Source: Stakelama pacifica
GTDB taxonomy: Bacteria > Pseudomonadota > Alphaproteobacteria > Sphingomonadales > Sphingomonadaceae
Direction: 5' to 3'
Assembly: GCF_004361835.1 (NCBI RefSeq)
Contig: NZ_SNWD01000002.1
Span: 434,001 to 498,000, forward strand
DNA length: 64,000 nt
The translations under genes and the position numbers were made by a program. Under the pieces are notes generated by a model. That model was given only the letters and a program-made list of their open reading frames with translations, did not search any database and had not been told where the DNA came from. This document shows positions 54,143 through 62,910 of this stretch, in pieces (the stretch's first letter is position 1; every line of letters begins with the position of its first letter).

Positions 54143-54926
54143 ATGCCGACGCCCCAGCGTCGGCGCCCGCGACGCGACGGCGGTTTGTCCGGCGCGATCG
54201 GACGCGCCGACATAGCCGCCGAATTCCTTCGGCGAAACCGCACCTATCGCGCCGAACATGCGCAAATGCAGCAACGCATCGCTGACGGCGCCGTCGCAAA
54301 GAATGCCGCCGAGTCGGCATTCGCGCGACGCTGGGGGTTGTCCTTTCGCCACGGCGCCGGATGACCTGTCAGAGCCGGTCGTTTGGCGCCCCGAGCTGAC
54401 CGCCGTCACGGTCATCCTGGACGCCGCACCGGAGGGATTTGCGACCGCTGCCCCAGTCGATCCGCGCGCGCTTGGCGCGCTGCTCGCCGACCTGGCCGGG
54501 ATCGACGGACGCCATGTCGTTGTGGCCGATGTGGCCGGCGAGCATCGGCTGTGGCTGCGCGACTCAACGCCGGGCCGGCCGCTCGCCGCCGTCATCCCGC
54601 TCGACAAGGATTTCGTCACCCGCCTTGCCAGCCTGCTGCGCTTCCACCGCCGTCTGCTCGGCCGCGCCGCCGGCCCTCTGCCGCGCGGATGGCCGCTGAC
54701 GGCTTACCGGCTCGCCCGGCTCGACTTGATGCTCCGCGCGCTCGACCTGCGCGATGGCGGTGCGACCTACCGCGAGATCGCGATTGCGCTGGGACGCGAC
54801 GAGGCAGCGCGGCTGTCCGCGAGCGACTGGAAGATGTCTTCCGCGCGTTCGTTCGTGGTCCGTCTGGTTCGCGACGGCATCGCGATGATGAACGGCGACT
54901 ACCGCAAGCTGCTCCATATCCGCTAA
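54143..54926 (+). CDS. FseA-like excision activator made by +1 frameshift (DUF6499-DUF2285)
   Basis: Two frames form one 260-residue protein. Frame one (54143, stop TGA 54362-54364) has the DUF6499 pattern IAAEFLRRNRTYRAEH and RRWGLSF. The DUF2285 part (VVWRPELTAVTVIL to the end, 54926) is in the +1 frame and has no start codon of its own. The junction is TCC-TTT-CGC at 54341-54349: Phe-tRNA can slip from UUU to UUC and continue GCC-ACG, giving RRWGLSF-ATAPDDL. In ICEMlSymR7A the excision activator FseA is made by exactly such a +1 shift. A real frameshift mutation is the alternative. Confidence 0.78.
54341..54350 (+). promoter_or_regulatory. Candidate +1 ribosomal frameshift site
   Basis: TCC-TTT-C: a P-site Phe-tRNA (anticodon GAA) pairs better with UUC than with UUU, so a one-base forward slip is favoured. 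It lies just where the DUF6499 frame must pass into the DUF2285 frame; the zero-frame stop is five codons further on. Confidence 0.65.
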
Positions 54927-55018
54927 CGCTATGGCAGGAGCGGGCAGAGAACGAACGGACCGGTTTCCCGGCTGTCTGAACAGAGATGCCGAATTGGGAG
55001 TAAGTGCCCGATTAGATT

Positions 55019-55036
55019 GGGCGGGCCTGCCCGCCC
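55019..55036. repeat. GC hairpin between convergent genes
   Basis: GGGCGGGC-CT-GCCCGCCC, a perfect short palindrome between the FseA-like gene and the convergent aminotransferase. No U-tract on either side; it may slow transcription but is not a classical terminator. Confidence 0.45.
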
Positions 55037-55047
55037 TCCCACTCGCG

Positions 55048-56142
55048 TCATGATGTTCGCAATTCTTCCTCGATGATCGCCAAGGCGCCCGCGATGCCGT
55101 CCGCCTGTGAGCCGAAGCCGACGCGCATATGCTCGGGCATGCCGAAGCAATCTCCGGGAGCTAGCAGAACGCCCCGCTCTGCCATCCGCTCGCAGAACGG
55201 CCGGCTTTCGCGGCCATCGCGAAACCACGGAAACGCCACGAGCCCGGCCTGCGGCGGCACCCATTCGAGAACGTCGCTCACTCTAGCCATGAAGGCGCGA
55301 AGCTCCTTCAGGTTTGCGGATGCGACACTGTTCACTCGCTGCAAGATCACCGATCGGCCTCGCATGGCATGCAGCGCGAGCGCCTCCAGAACCGGCGAGC
55401 CGCTCCACGCGATATAGCTGCGCGTGCGGATCATGCTCTCTCGCCGCTGTGCGTTCGCGTCGATGACCCAACCCATGCGTAAGCCGGGCAACGAGAGTGC
55501 CTTCGACATGTCGCCGGTCACGATCACGTTCTCGATGCCGGCCGCCGATCTTCTCGGCGCATCGAAATAGACGGGGTGGAACACTTCGTCGAGCAACAGG
55601 GGCACCCCCTTGCTCGCAAGCGCATGCGCCAAAGACACGCAGTCCGGCGTCTCGAGCACGGCCCCGCTCGGATTGTGCGGCGAGTTGACCAACGTCACTA
55701 CGGTTTGCGCATCCGCTAGCGCCCCAACCTGCGCCGGGTCGATGCCGAATCCGCAATCGCGCGACAGCGGATAGTAGCGTGGTTCCAAATGAACGAACTG
55801 CGCCGTACCAGCGAACGCGGCATAGGTGGGCATTGGCAGCAACACATTGCCGCCCGCCCGTGACAGCGAGGAAAGCAGAAGAAGGAGCGCTTCCGCCGCG
55901 CCCGTGGTGAGGACTACCCAATCCGGATCGACATCATGATGGGACGCGATTTCTGCGCGGAGCGCGACCGCGCCCGCTGTCGGAGCATAACTGAGCGGTA
56001 GGTCCGTCAGGTCGAGCTGACCGCCACCCAATTGAATCAATTCGTTCATCGTCCAGCGTGGGCCAGCACTTCCTGCAAGATTAAACTTGAGATCACGCGG
56101 GCGTTCGAGCCATTCATTTAGCAGGAATGGCGGTAATTCCAT
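55048..56142 (-). CDS. PLP-dependent class I/II aminotransferase (ICE cargo)
   Basis: A 364-residue fold-type I enzyme. The PLP Lys is 214 in GDMSKALSLPGLRMGW; Asn157 (NSPHNPSG) and Asp185 (LLLDEVFH) are the usual cofactor ligands. Start at 56142, where AGGAG lies at a good distance; a longer open frame upstream would run through the shared regulatory region. It sits alone between the excision activator and the excisionase, so it is cargo rather than transfer machinery. Substrate unknown; capreomycidine-synthase-like and aspartate-aminotransferase-like enzymes are possibilities. Confidence 0.85.
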   Translation of the reverse strand: MELPPFLLNEWLERPRDLKFNLAGSAGPRWTMNELIQLGGGQLDLTDLPLSYAPTAGAVALRAEIASHHDVDPDWVVLTTGAAEALLLLLSSLSRAGGNVLLPMPTYAAFAGTAQFVHLEPRYYPLSRDCGFGIDPAQVGALADAQTVVTLVNSPHNPSGAVLETPDCVSLAHALASKGVPLLLDEVFHPVYFDAPRRSAAGIENVIVTGDMSKALSLPGLRMGWVIDANAQRRESMIRTRSYIAWSGSPVLEALALHAMRGRSVILQRVNSVASANLKELRAFMARVSDVLEWVPPQAGLVAFPWFRDGRESRPFCERMAERGVLLAPGDCFGMPEHMRVGFGSQADGIAGALAIIEEELRTS

Positions 56143-56188
56143 ACGATCTCCTGTGATGAGCGTCACCTCTAATGGCTGGCCCTGAGTC

Positions 56189-56225
56189 GTTATCTCGCCG
56201 CAGATCATGGCGGCAATGAGATAAC
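56189..56225. promoter_or_regulatory. Inverted repeat between aminotransferase and excisionase
   Basis: Arms GTTATCTC (56189-56196) and GAGATAAC (56218-56225), with inner GCCGC/GCGGC. The spacer serves both divergent genes. A good candidate site for the FseA-like activator or a cargo repressor. Confidence 0.5.
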
Positions 56226-56374
56226 AATGTGGGAATTTCGATGCGTGCAGCAACGGTGAAGACACCGCTGCTAAGGTGGTCGCATCCGTGCAGCCGCACA
56301 TCTTCGTACCCCACCCGGCCGCCTCCGATCTGACAATTACGTCTCCCGCCGCCACCGCCCGCAGGAGCCGTCAC

Positions 56375-56641
56375 TTGTCCGATACGCCCACCAACCTGCC
56401 GCCTCGCTTCCTGCGCACGCCGGAAGCCGCGCGCTTTCTTGGCCTCTCCGGCCGGACCCTTGAGAAGCACCGCTATTTCGGGACCGGACCGGCCTACCGG
56501 CGGATCGGCGGCCGCGTCGTCTATTCGGTCGATGACCTGCGCGCCTGGGCCGACATCGGCATCAAGCATTCGACCTCCGATCCGGGGCAGGACGACCTCA
56601 TGCCGCGCGCGGATTCTGCCATCGCCCGGAGCCGGCGATGA
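56375..56641 (+). CDS. rdfS: AlpA/excisionase-type DNA-binding protein, RdfS-like
   Basis: An 88-residue winged-helix protein: FLRTPEAARFLGLSGRTLEKHRYFGTGPAYRRIGGRVVYSVDDLRAWAD is the MerR-like helix-turn-helix of excisionases. In ICEMlSymR7A, RdfS directs excision and is switched on by FseA. The start is a TTG (56375) 7 bases after CAGGAG; the open frame upstream lacks a ribosome site. It overlaps the next gene by 4 bases and heads the transfer operon. Confidence 0.82.
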   Translation: MSDTPTNLPPRFLRTPEAARFLGLSGRTLEKHRYFGTGPAYRRIGGRVVYSVDDLRAWADIGIKHSTSDPGQDDLMPRADSAIARSRR

Positions 56642-57144
56642 GCGTCCCGCCGTCACCCATGCGCCACCGCCAACCATCCGACGACGGTATGACACGCGTC
56701 GAACTGACCTGGATCGAGAAGCGGATCGAGCATTGGATCAGGTTCGGCCGCATCGCGGTGGATGAGATCGTGGACCGCCGACGCCGCATCGTCCGCTTCC
56801 GCCCAGGCGCGATTTTCGCGTTCGTCCGCTGGGCGGCGAACGATTACGGCACGGTTAGCTCCCGCATCGACATCGTGCGCGCGGTCGGCACCGGCGAGCC
56901 GTTCACAACGCTGCCGTTCGTGCGGCCCGGCGGCGACATCCTGCTCAAGATCGAAAGCTGGCCGAAGGTTTCCCAAGTGCTCGCCGCGATCGACGCGACC
57001 GAAGCCGCCGGCGTCGATCCCTGTGACGCCGCACCCGATCATTGGTGGCACGTCCACAACCGCATCGCCGCCGGGCAGCAGCCGCGTCCCTACACGCTGG
57101 AGCGTCATCGCGCCTGGCTCAAGCGCCGGGAGATCGAAGGATGA
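56638..57144 (+). CDS. DUF2840 family protein
   Basis: A 168-residue protein with VELTWIEKRIEHWIRFG and WWHVHNRIAAG, as in DUF2840 of ICE transfer operons. The ATG overlaps the rdfS-like stop and the end overlaps the traF start (both ATGA), so the three are translationally coupled. Function unknown; its fixed place beside rdfS and traF implies a transfer role. Confidence 0.85.
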   Translation: MSVPPSPMRHRQPSDDGMTRVELTWIEKRIEHWIRFGRIAVDEIVDRRRRIVRFRPGAIFAFVRWAANDYGTVSSRIDIVRAVGTGEPFTTLPFVRPGGDILLKIESWPKVSQVLAAIDATEAAGVDPCDAAPDHWWHVHNRIAAGQQPRPYTLERHRAWLKRREIEG

Positions 57145-57686
57145 CGCGCCGTGGATGGGTCATTGTGACGGTCTCCGTTGCGTCGCTGTTTGGCGCGTCG
57201 TTCGCAGCCGTGGCGGTGCTCGACCCGCTCCCGCGCCTCGTCTGGAACGCCAGCGCGAGCGCACCGATCGGGTTCTACCGGATCGAGCCGTTGTCCGATC
57301 CCCCGCACGGCGCGCTGGTCGCCTTGACGCCGCCCGCGCCGCTGGCGCGGTGGCTGGCGGCGCGCGGCTATCTCGGCGAGCGTGTGCCTCTGTTGAAGCA
57401 TGTCGCGGCCAAGCCGGGGCAGCGGGTGTGCCGGATCGGCGCCGTTGTGAGCGTCGATGCGCGGCCCGTCGTCGTCGCTCGCTTGGCCGACGGCATGGGC
57501 CGCCCGCTGCCGGTCTGGCAGGGCTGCCGCACGCTGCGCGCCGGCGAGCTGCTGATGCTCAATCCCGACCACGCCGACAGCATGGACGGCCGCTATTTCG
57601 GCCCGCTGCCGGCCTCGACCGTGCTCGGCCGCGCCGTCCCGATCCTCACCCGCGACTCCCCGACCGCGCCGCTCACTTGGCGCTGA
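57141..57686 (+). CDS. traF: TraF-type S26 family peptidase
   Basis: A 181-residue inner-membrane peptidase with one N-terminal membrane helix. The catalytic Ser lies in NASASAPIGFY and the catalytic Lys in LLKHVAAKPGQ, the S26 (signal peptidase-like) dyad. In RP4-type systems TraF processes the pilin TrbC into a cyclic form. It belongs to the transfer operon, with start overlapping DUF2840. Confidence 0.88.
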   Translation: MTRRGWVIVTVSVASLFGASFAAVAVLDPLPRLVWNASASAPIGFYRIEPLSDPPHGALVALTPPAPLARWLAARGYLGERVPLLKHVAAKPGQRVCRIGAVVSVDARPVVVARLADGMGRPLPVWQGCRTLRAGELLMLNPDHADSMDGRYFGPLPASTVLGRAVPILTRDSPTAPLTWR

Positions 57687-57722
57687 CCGGCTTTCCCAAC
57701 TGCCAACCCACAGGAGATCATT

Positions 57723-58058
57723 ATGCAGATCGGCAGCTTCTTCCGCACCGCCAACGGCTACGAAGGCATCATCGAGACGGCGATGCTCGACATCCGTATC
57801 TCGATCGTCCCGGCCGAGCCGAGCGACGCCGACAAGGCGCCGGACTGGCGCGTCCACCGTGGCGACAGCGGCGAAGGGCCGGAGATCGGCGCCGGCTGGA
57901 ACGAAAGCGGCGAGCGCGCTGGCGATTACGTCTCGCTGCGCATCGACGATCCGGCATTTGCGCAGCCGCTCCGCGCCGCGCTGTTCCAGAATGGCAACGA
58001 CAAATCGGCCTGGTCGCTGCGCTGGAACCGTCAGCCGAAGTCGCGCGAGCAGGACTGA
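57723..58058 (+). CDS. DUF736 family protein (copy 2)
   Basis: A 111-residue paralogue of the protein at 51375: it starts MQIGSFFRTANGYEGII and has YVSLRIDDPAF. It sits between traF and the lytic transglycosylase, the usual place of DUF736 in these ICEs. ACAGGAG precedes the ATG. Two DUF736 copies on one element suggest separate duties. Confidence 0.87.
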   Translation: MQIGSFFRTANGYEGIIETAMLDIRISIVPAEPSDADKAPDWRVHRGDSGEGPEIGAGWNESGERAGDYVSLRIDDPAFAQPLRAALFQNGNDKSAWSLRWNRQPKSREQD

Positions 58059-58062
58059 GCCC

Positions 58063-58914
58063 GTGCGCTTCCTCATCATCCCTTTGTTCGCGGGAAGACC
58101 GTCTCATCCCTCCGTCCCGCTCGGTCGCAGGCCGGCCGAAGCGAGCACGCTGACAGGCTGTCGGCGGAGCGGAGTCGGATCGGCGGTCGTGGTTGCCGTC
58201 TTCCTGCTGTTCGGCGGCGCGGCGTCTGCCCCTGCGACGGCTCAGGATATGCCGGCCGCGCGATCATCGGCCGTCCATCCCTATGCCGATCATGTCGCGG
58301 AGGCCGCGCGTCGGTTCGGCATCCCCGAGGCGTGGATATGGGCGGTGATGCGCGTCGAGAGCGGCGGCAATGCCCGCGCCGTGTCGCGCGCCGGAGCAAC
58401 GGGCCTGATGCAGATTATGCCCGCAACCTGGGCGGGACTACGCAGCCGCTACGGCCTCGGTCCCGATCCGTTCGACGTACGCGACAACATCATGGCGGGC
58501 GTGGCCTATCTGCGCGAGATGTACGACCGCTACGGCAACGCGAGCGCGATGCTGGCGGCCTATAATGCGGGACCGGGCCGCTACGACGACTTCGTGTCGC
58601 GCGGCCGACCCCTGCCTGCCGAGACGGTCGGCTATCTCGCCCAGCTCGCGCCGATCACTGGCGGCTCGGGCGCTGTGGAGGTGGCGGTAAGCTCGCCGCC
58701 TGATCCGTTCGCCTGGCGTCGCGCCGCGTTGTTTGTCCGCACGGGGAGCGCCGCATCAGATGCAGTTGGCGTGCAGTCCGGCAGCGGCGAAACCGCGCCG
58801 GAAACGCCCTCGGGCAGTGTAGAATCTGACGGCGGTCGCACGACCGATCCGTCGCCGAATGTGGCGCGCGACACGCTGTTCGTGTCCCGCGCCCGCGCGG
58901 GCCGACCGCAATGA
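58063..58914 (+). CDS. Lytic transglycosylase (conjugal)
   Basis: A 283-residue exported SLT-domain enzyme. A signal segment (AVVVAVFLLFGGAASAPATA) is followed by the lysozyme-like domain with catalytic Glu in VMRVESGGN and the GATGLMQIMPATW and AYNAGPGRYD motifs. It opens the peptidoglycan for the mating channel. The GTG start (58063) is the best placed codon, though its ribosome site is weak. Confidence 0.87.
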   Translation: MRFLIIPLFAGRPSHPSVPLGRRPAEASTLTGCRRSGVGSAVVVAVFLLFGGAASAPATAQDMPAARSSAVHPYADHVAEAARRFGIPEAWIWAVMRVESGGNARAVSRAGATGLMQIMPATWAGLRSRYGLGPDPFDVRDNIMAGVAYLREMYDRYGNASAMLAAYNAGPGRYDDFVSRGRPLPAETVGYLAQLAPITGGSGAVEVAVSSPPDPFAWRRAALFVRTGSAASDAVGVQSGSGETAPETPSGSVESDGGRTTDPSPNVARDTLFVSRARAGRPQ

Positions 58915-59152
58915 TCGGCCTGTCGCTCCCTTCATCCGTCCGAAGCAGCAAAGTGGCTGGGGAGGAGGAAAACGGCAGGGACAGACGAGGGCAAGATATA
59001 AGCAGCGCCCCGTTCAGCCGAAAAGCCGAGGCTTTTCCGCGGCTTCACGCGGGGGCGTCGGTCGGCGCGCGTGCCGCGCGGAAGGGAAAAGCCAGCAAAA
59101 ACAACGCCTCGAATGGCACCATAGGCCATTTTCGGCCGATGGCGGCCCGGCC
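58915..59152. other. Spacer before the relaxase, candidate oriT region
   Basis: About 240 bases between the transglycosylase and the relaxase. Transfer origins of such elements usually lie next to the relaxase gene; I see no clear nick consensus, but this is the only intergenic gap in the transfer operon large enough to hold one. Confidence 0.35.
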
Positions 59153-60913
59153 GTGAGCGAGGACAGCGAGTTCCGCGTCCGGCCGGGCAAGGCCAAGCGC
59201 AGCAAGGCGCAGGGCCGCAACGCGCGCGGCCTGGTCGCCGAGGTGCTGCGCGTTGCCGCGATCCACAGCGGCGGCCGGCGCGGCGGCGCCATCGGAGCGC
59301 GCCGGGGCGCGCAATCGACCTTCGGGCGGGGACGCACCGCGTTCGCCCGCAGCCGCCTGTTCGGCTCGGGCCGGCGCGTCATGGTCAAGATGCTGCCCGT
59401 GACCACCCGCAGCCGGGGCGGCCGGCGCTCGGCGCCACTGTCCGCACACGTCGCCTATCTGAAGCGCGAAGGCGTCACCCGCGACGGCTCGCCGACCCGC
59501 ATGTTCGACGCGGCTGGCGACAACGCCGACGATCGCGGTTTCGCCGAACGGTGCAAGGATGACCGGCATCATTTCCGGGTCATCGTGTCGCCCGAGGACG
59601 CCGCCGAGCTGACCGACCTGCGCGAATACACGCGCGACCTCATGCGGCAGATGGAGGTGGACCTTGGGACGCGGCTCGATTGGGTCGCGGTCGATCACTG
59701 GAACACCGACAACCCGCACGTCCATCTGCTTGTGCGCGGCGTTACCGATCAGGGCGCCGATCTCGTCATCTCCCGCGACTACATCAGCCACAATCTCCGC
59801 TCGCGCGCGCAAGATCTGGCCTTCGCCGAGCTTGGGCCGAAGCCCGAACATGAGGTGCAGCGCGCGCTCGACCGTGAGGTGACGGCGGAACGCTGGACCC
59901 GGCTCGATACCGAGATCCAGCGTTCCGCCGACGAGCTGGGCGTGATCGACCTACGCCCCGAGCGGCCCGGTCCCGACGATCCGCGCCTCCGCCGTCTGAT
60001 GGTCGGGCGCTTGCAGCATCTGGAGACGATGGGGCTCGCAACCGAAGGGGATACCGGCCAGTGGGCGGTGGCGGAGGGCGCGGCGGCGAAGCTGCGCGAA
60101 CTGGGCACGCGCGGCGACATCATCCGCACGATCGGCGCGGCGCTCAAGGATCGCGGGCAGGACCGGCCGCTCGACAGCTACGCCGTCGTCACTCGCGCGC
60201 CCGAAAAGCCGATCGCGGGCCGGCTGATCGACAAGGGCTTGCACGACGAGCTGACCGGCACGGCCTATGCCGTGATCGACGGCACGGACGGGCGCACCCA
60301 CCATGTTCGCCTGCCGGGCATCGAGGCGCTGGAGCATAGCCCCAAGCTCGGCGGCATCGTCGAGCTGCGCGGCGTCGGCCGGCCCGGCGAGGAGAAGCCG
60401 ACGCTGATCCTTGCCACGCGGTCGGACATAGACCTTGCCGCGCAGGTGAAAGCGCCCGGCGCGACCTGGCTTGACCATCGCCTGATCGAGCGTGGCGCCA
60501 GCGTTGCGGACGGCGGGTTCGGTGCCGAGGTGCGCCGCGCGATGGACGCGCGCACCGACCATCTTGTCCGCGAAGGGCTGGCGCGCCGCTTCGGTGAGCG
60601 GACGGTGTTCGAGCGCGGGATGCTCGACACGCTCCGCAAGCGCGAGCTGGACGCGATTGGGGCGAAGTTTGCGGGGGAGACCGGGCTTGCCTATCGCCCC
60701 GCCGCGTCCGGCGAGAAGATCGCCGGCGTCGTGCGCCAGCGCCTCGCGCTCGCGTCAGGCCGCTTCGCCATGATCGACGACGGGCTCGGCTTCCGGCTCG
60801 TGCCGTGGGCCAGCACCCTCGAACAACAGCTCGGCCGTCAGGTGTCCGGCATCGTCCGCGCCGGCGGCGGCATCGACTGGACGCTCGGCCGCAAGCGCGG
60901 CCTTGGCCTCTAA
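59153..60913 (+). CDS. rlxS: Conjugative relaxase, DUF3363/VirD2-type
   Basis: A 586-residue relaxase that nicks the transfer origin. The N-terminal domain has a basic region (KAKRSKAQGRN), the alternating-loop region with SAHVAYLKREGVTRDG, and the histidine motif DNPHVHLLVRG that binds the metal. The C-terminal half is DUF3363. Start at GTG 59153; ATG codons further upstream lie in non-coding sequence. It is followed at once by the coupling protein. Confidence 0.87.
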   Translation: MSEDSEFRVRPGKAKRSKAQGRNARGLVAEVLRVAAIHSGGRRGGAIGARRGAQSTFGRGRTAFARSRLFGSGRRVMVKMLPVTTRSRGGRRSAPLSAHVAYLKREGVTRDGSPTRMFDAAGDNADDRGFAERCKDDRHHFRVIVSPEDAAELTDLREYTRDLMRQMEVDLGTRLDWVAVDHWNTDNPHVHLLVRGVTDQGADLVISRDYISHNLRSRAQDLAFAELGPKPEHEVQRALDREVTAERWTRLDTEIQRSADELGVIDLRPERPGPDDPRLRRLMVGRLQHLETMGLATEGDTGQWAVAEGAAAKLRELGTRGDIIRTIGAALKDRGQDRPLDSYAVVTRAPEKPIAGRLIDKGLHDELTGTAYAVIDGTDGRTHHVRLPGIEALEHSPKLGGIVELRGVGRPGEEKPTLILATRSDIDLAAQVKAPGATWLDHRLIERGASVADGGFGAEVRRAMDARTDHLVREGLARRFGERTVFERGMLDTLRKRELDAIGAKFAGETGLAYRPAASGEKIAGVVRQRLALASGRFAMIDDGLGFRLVPWASTLEQQLGRQVSGIVRAGGGIDWTLGRKRGLGL

Positions 60914-60927
60914 CCACAGGAGAATTT

Positions 60928-62901
60928 ATGTCCGCGACCAAGATCCTCTGGGGCCAGGTCATCACCGTGTTCCTGATCGTGCTCGCCGCGGTCTGGGGTG
61001 CGACCCAATGGACTGCCGCGGCGCTCGCTTATCAGCCGGAATTGGGGCCGCCTTGGTTCGTGCTCGGCGAGTGGCCCGTCTATCCGCCGCCCGCCTTCTT
61101 CTGGTGGTGGTTCTCGTTCGACGCCTATGCGCCCGACATCTTCAAGACCGGGGCGTTCATCGCCGCATCGGGCGGGTTCGTGTCGATCGCCGTCGCTATC
61201 GGTATGTCGGTCTGGCGCGCGCGTGAATTGAAAAACGCAGAGACCTACGGGTCTGCGCGCTGGGCGACGGAGCGCGAGGTTCGCAGCGCCGGGCTGTTCG
61301 GGCCGAACGGTGTGGTGCTCGGCAAGCTCGCCCGCGACTATCTCCGCCACGACGGCCCCGAGCATGTGCTGTGTTTCGCGCCGACCCGCAGCGGCAAGGG
61401 CGTCGGGTTGGTCGTGCCGTCGCTCCTCACCTGGCCGGCGTCGGCGATCGTCCATGACATCAAGGGCGAGAACTGGACGCTGACGGCGGGCTTCCGGGCG
61501 CGGCACGGCCGCGTGCTGTTGTTCGATCCGACCAACGCCGCATCGGCCGCCTACAATCCGCTGCTGGAGGTGCGCCGAGGCCAGTGGGAAGTGCGCGACG
61601 TGCAGAATGTGGCGGATGTGCTGGTCGACCCCGAAGGCAGTCTCGAGCGCCGCAATCACTGGGAAAAAACCTCGCACTCGCTGCTGGTCGGCGCCATCCT
61701 CCACGTCCTCTATGCGGAGACTGACAAGACTTTGGTCGGCGTCGCCGGCTTCCTGTCCGACCCGGCGCGCACCATCGAGCAGACGCTGGCCGCGATGATG
61801 GCGGCGCGGCACCTCGGCGACGCGGGCGTGCATCCCGTCGTCGCCAGCGCCGCGCGCGAGTTGCTGAACAAGTCGGACAACGAGCGGTCGGGCGTGCTGA
61901 GCACCGCCATGTCGTTCCTCGGCCTATACCGCGATCCCGTCGTGGCGCAGGTCACGCGGGCCTGCCAGTGGCGCATATCGGATCTGGTCGAGGGCGATCG
62001 GCCGGCGACGCTGTATCTAGTCGTGCCGCCCAGCGACATCTCGCGCACCAAACCGCTGATCCGCCTCATCCTCAACCAGATCGGGCGCCGGCTGACCGAG
62101 GAGCTGACCCCGAAGGGCAACCGCCATCGCGTGCTCTTGATGCTCGACGAGTTTCCCGCGCTCGGCCGACTCGACTTCTTCGAGTCCGCCCTGGCGTTCA
62201 TGGCGGGCTACGGGCTCAAGGCGTTCCTGATCGCGCAGTCGCTCAATCAGATCGAGAAGGCTTACGGCCCCAACAACGCGATCCTCGACAACTGCCATGT
62301 CCGCGTGAGCTTCGCCACCAACGACGAGCGCACCGCCAAGCGCGTGTCGGACGCGCTCGGCACCGCCACCGAGATGCGGGCGATGAAGAATTATGCTGGG
62401 CATCGTCTCTCGCCCTGGCTCGGGCATTTGATGGTGTCGCGGTCAGAGACCGCCCGCCAGCTCCTCACCCCCGGCGAAGTGATGCAGCTCCCGCCCGACG
62501 ACGAGATCGTCATGGTGGCGGGCGTCCATCCGATCCGCGCGAAGAAGGCGCGCTATTTTCAGGACCGCCGCCTGTCCGAGCGGATCATGCAGGCGCCAGC
62601 GTCCCCGGCCGCTGCGATCCGTCCTGACGATTGGACCGGGAGGCAGGTCGTCGCCGATCCGAAGCAGGTCGCACGGATCATCCGCGACGCCGAGGACGCC
62701 GCCAATGGCGGGCTGCGCCGTGAACCGGAGCTGCCCGAGCATGTCGCCATCGTGCCGGAAACCCCGGCGCCTGCGGCGCAGGAGTTTTCGATCGTCGACG
62801 ACGAGCAGGACGACGCGGCTCGGCAGGCGGCCGTGCGTCGCCGGATGCAGGGCATTGCGCGTCAGGCGTCGCTCGATCCGGGCGACGGCATCGAATTGTA
62901 G
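60928..62901 (+). CDS. traG: TraG/VirD4-type coupling protein
   Basis: A 657-residue inner-membrane ATPase that delivers the relaxosome to the mating pore. Two membrane segments (about 10-30, 75-95), Walker A at 151-158 (APTRSGKG, Lys157) and Walker B in LLMLDEFPALG. ATG with CAGGAG 5 bases upstream. Complete length for the IncP/Rhizobium type. Confidence 0.94.
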   Translation: MSATKILWGQVITVFLIVLAAVWGATQWTAAALAYQPELGPPWFVLGEWPVYPPPAFFWWWFSFDAYAPDIFKTGAFIAASGGFVSIAVAIGMSVWRARELKNAETYGSARWATEREVRSAGLFGPNGVVLGKLARDYLRHDGPEHVLCFAPTRSGKGVGLVVPSLLTWPASAIVHDIKGENWTLTAGFRARHGRVLLFDPTNAASAAYNPLLEVRRGQWEVRDVQNVADVLVDPEGSLERRNHWEKTSHSLLVGAILHVLYAETDKTLVGVAGFLSDPARTIEQTLAAMMAARHLGDAGVHPVVASAARELLNKSDNERSGVLSTAMSFLGLYRDPVVAQVTRACQWRISDLVEGDRPATLYLVVPPSDISRTKPLIRLILNQIGRRLTEELTPKGNRHRVLLMLDEFPALGRLDFFESALAFMAGYGLKAFLIAQSLNQIEKAYGPNNAILDNCHVRVSFATNDERTAKRVSDALGTATEMRAMKNYAGHRLSPWLGHLMVSRSETARQLLTPGEVMQLPPDDEIVMVAGVHPIRAKKARYFQDRRLSERIMQAPASPAAAIRPDDWTGRQVVADPKQVARIIRDAEDAANGGLRREPELPEHVAIVPETPAPAAQEFSIVDDEQDDAARQAAVRRRMQGIARQASLDPGDGIEL

Positions 62902-62910
62902 GAGGCTGCC

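Noticed and set aside
54258..54347. Independent ATG start for the DUF2285 frame
   Set aside because: That ATG lies inside the DUF6499 coding region in another frame, has no ribosome site, and its product before the junction is non-conserved.
54361..54364. ATGA stop/start overlap as coupled start of DUF2285
   Set aside because: This ATG is in the third frame and does not lead into the DUF2285 sequence.
58859..59152. N-terminal extension of the relaxase
   Set aside because: Low-complexity basic translation of intergenic sequence; family similarity begins after the GTG at 59153.
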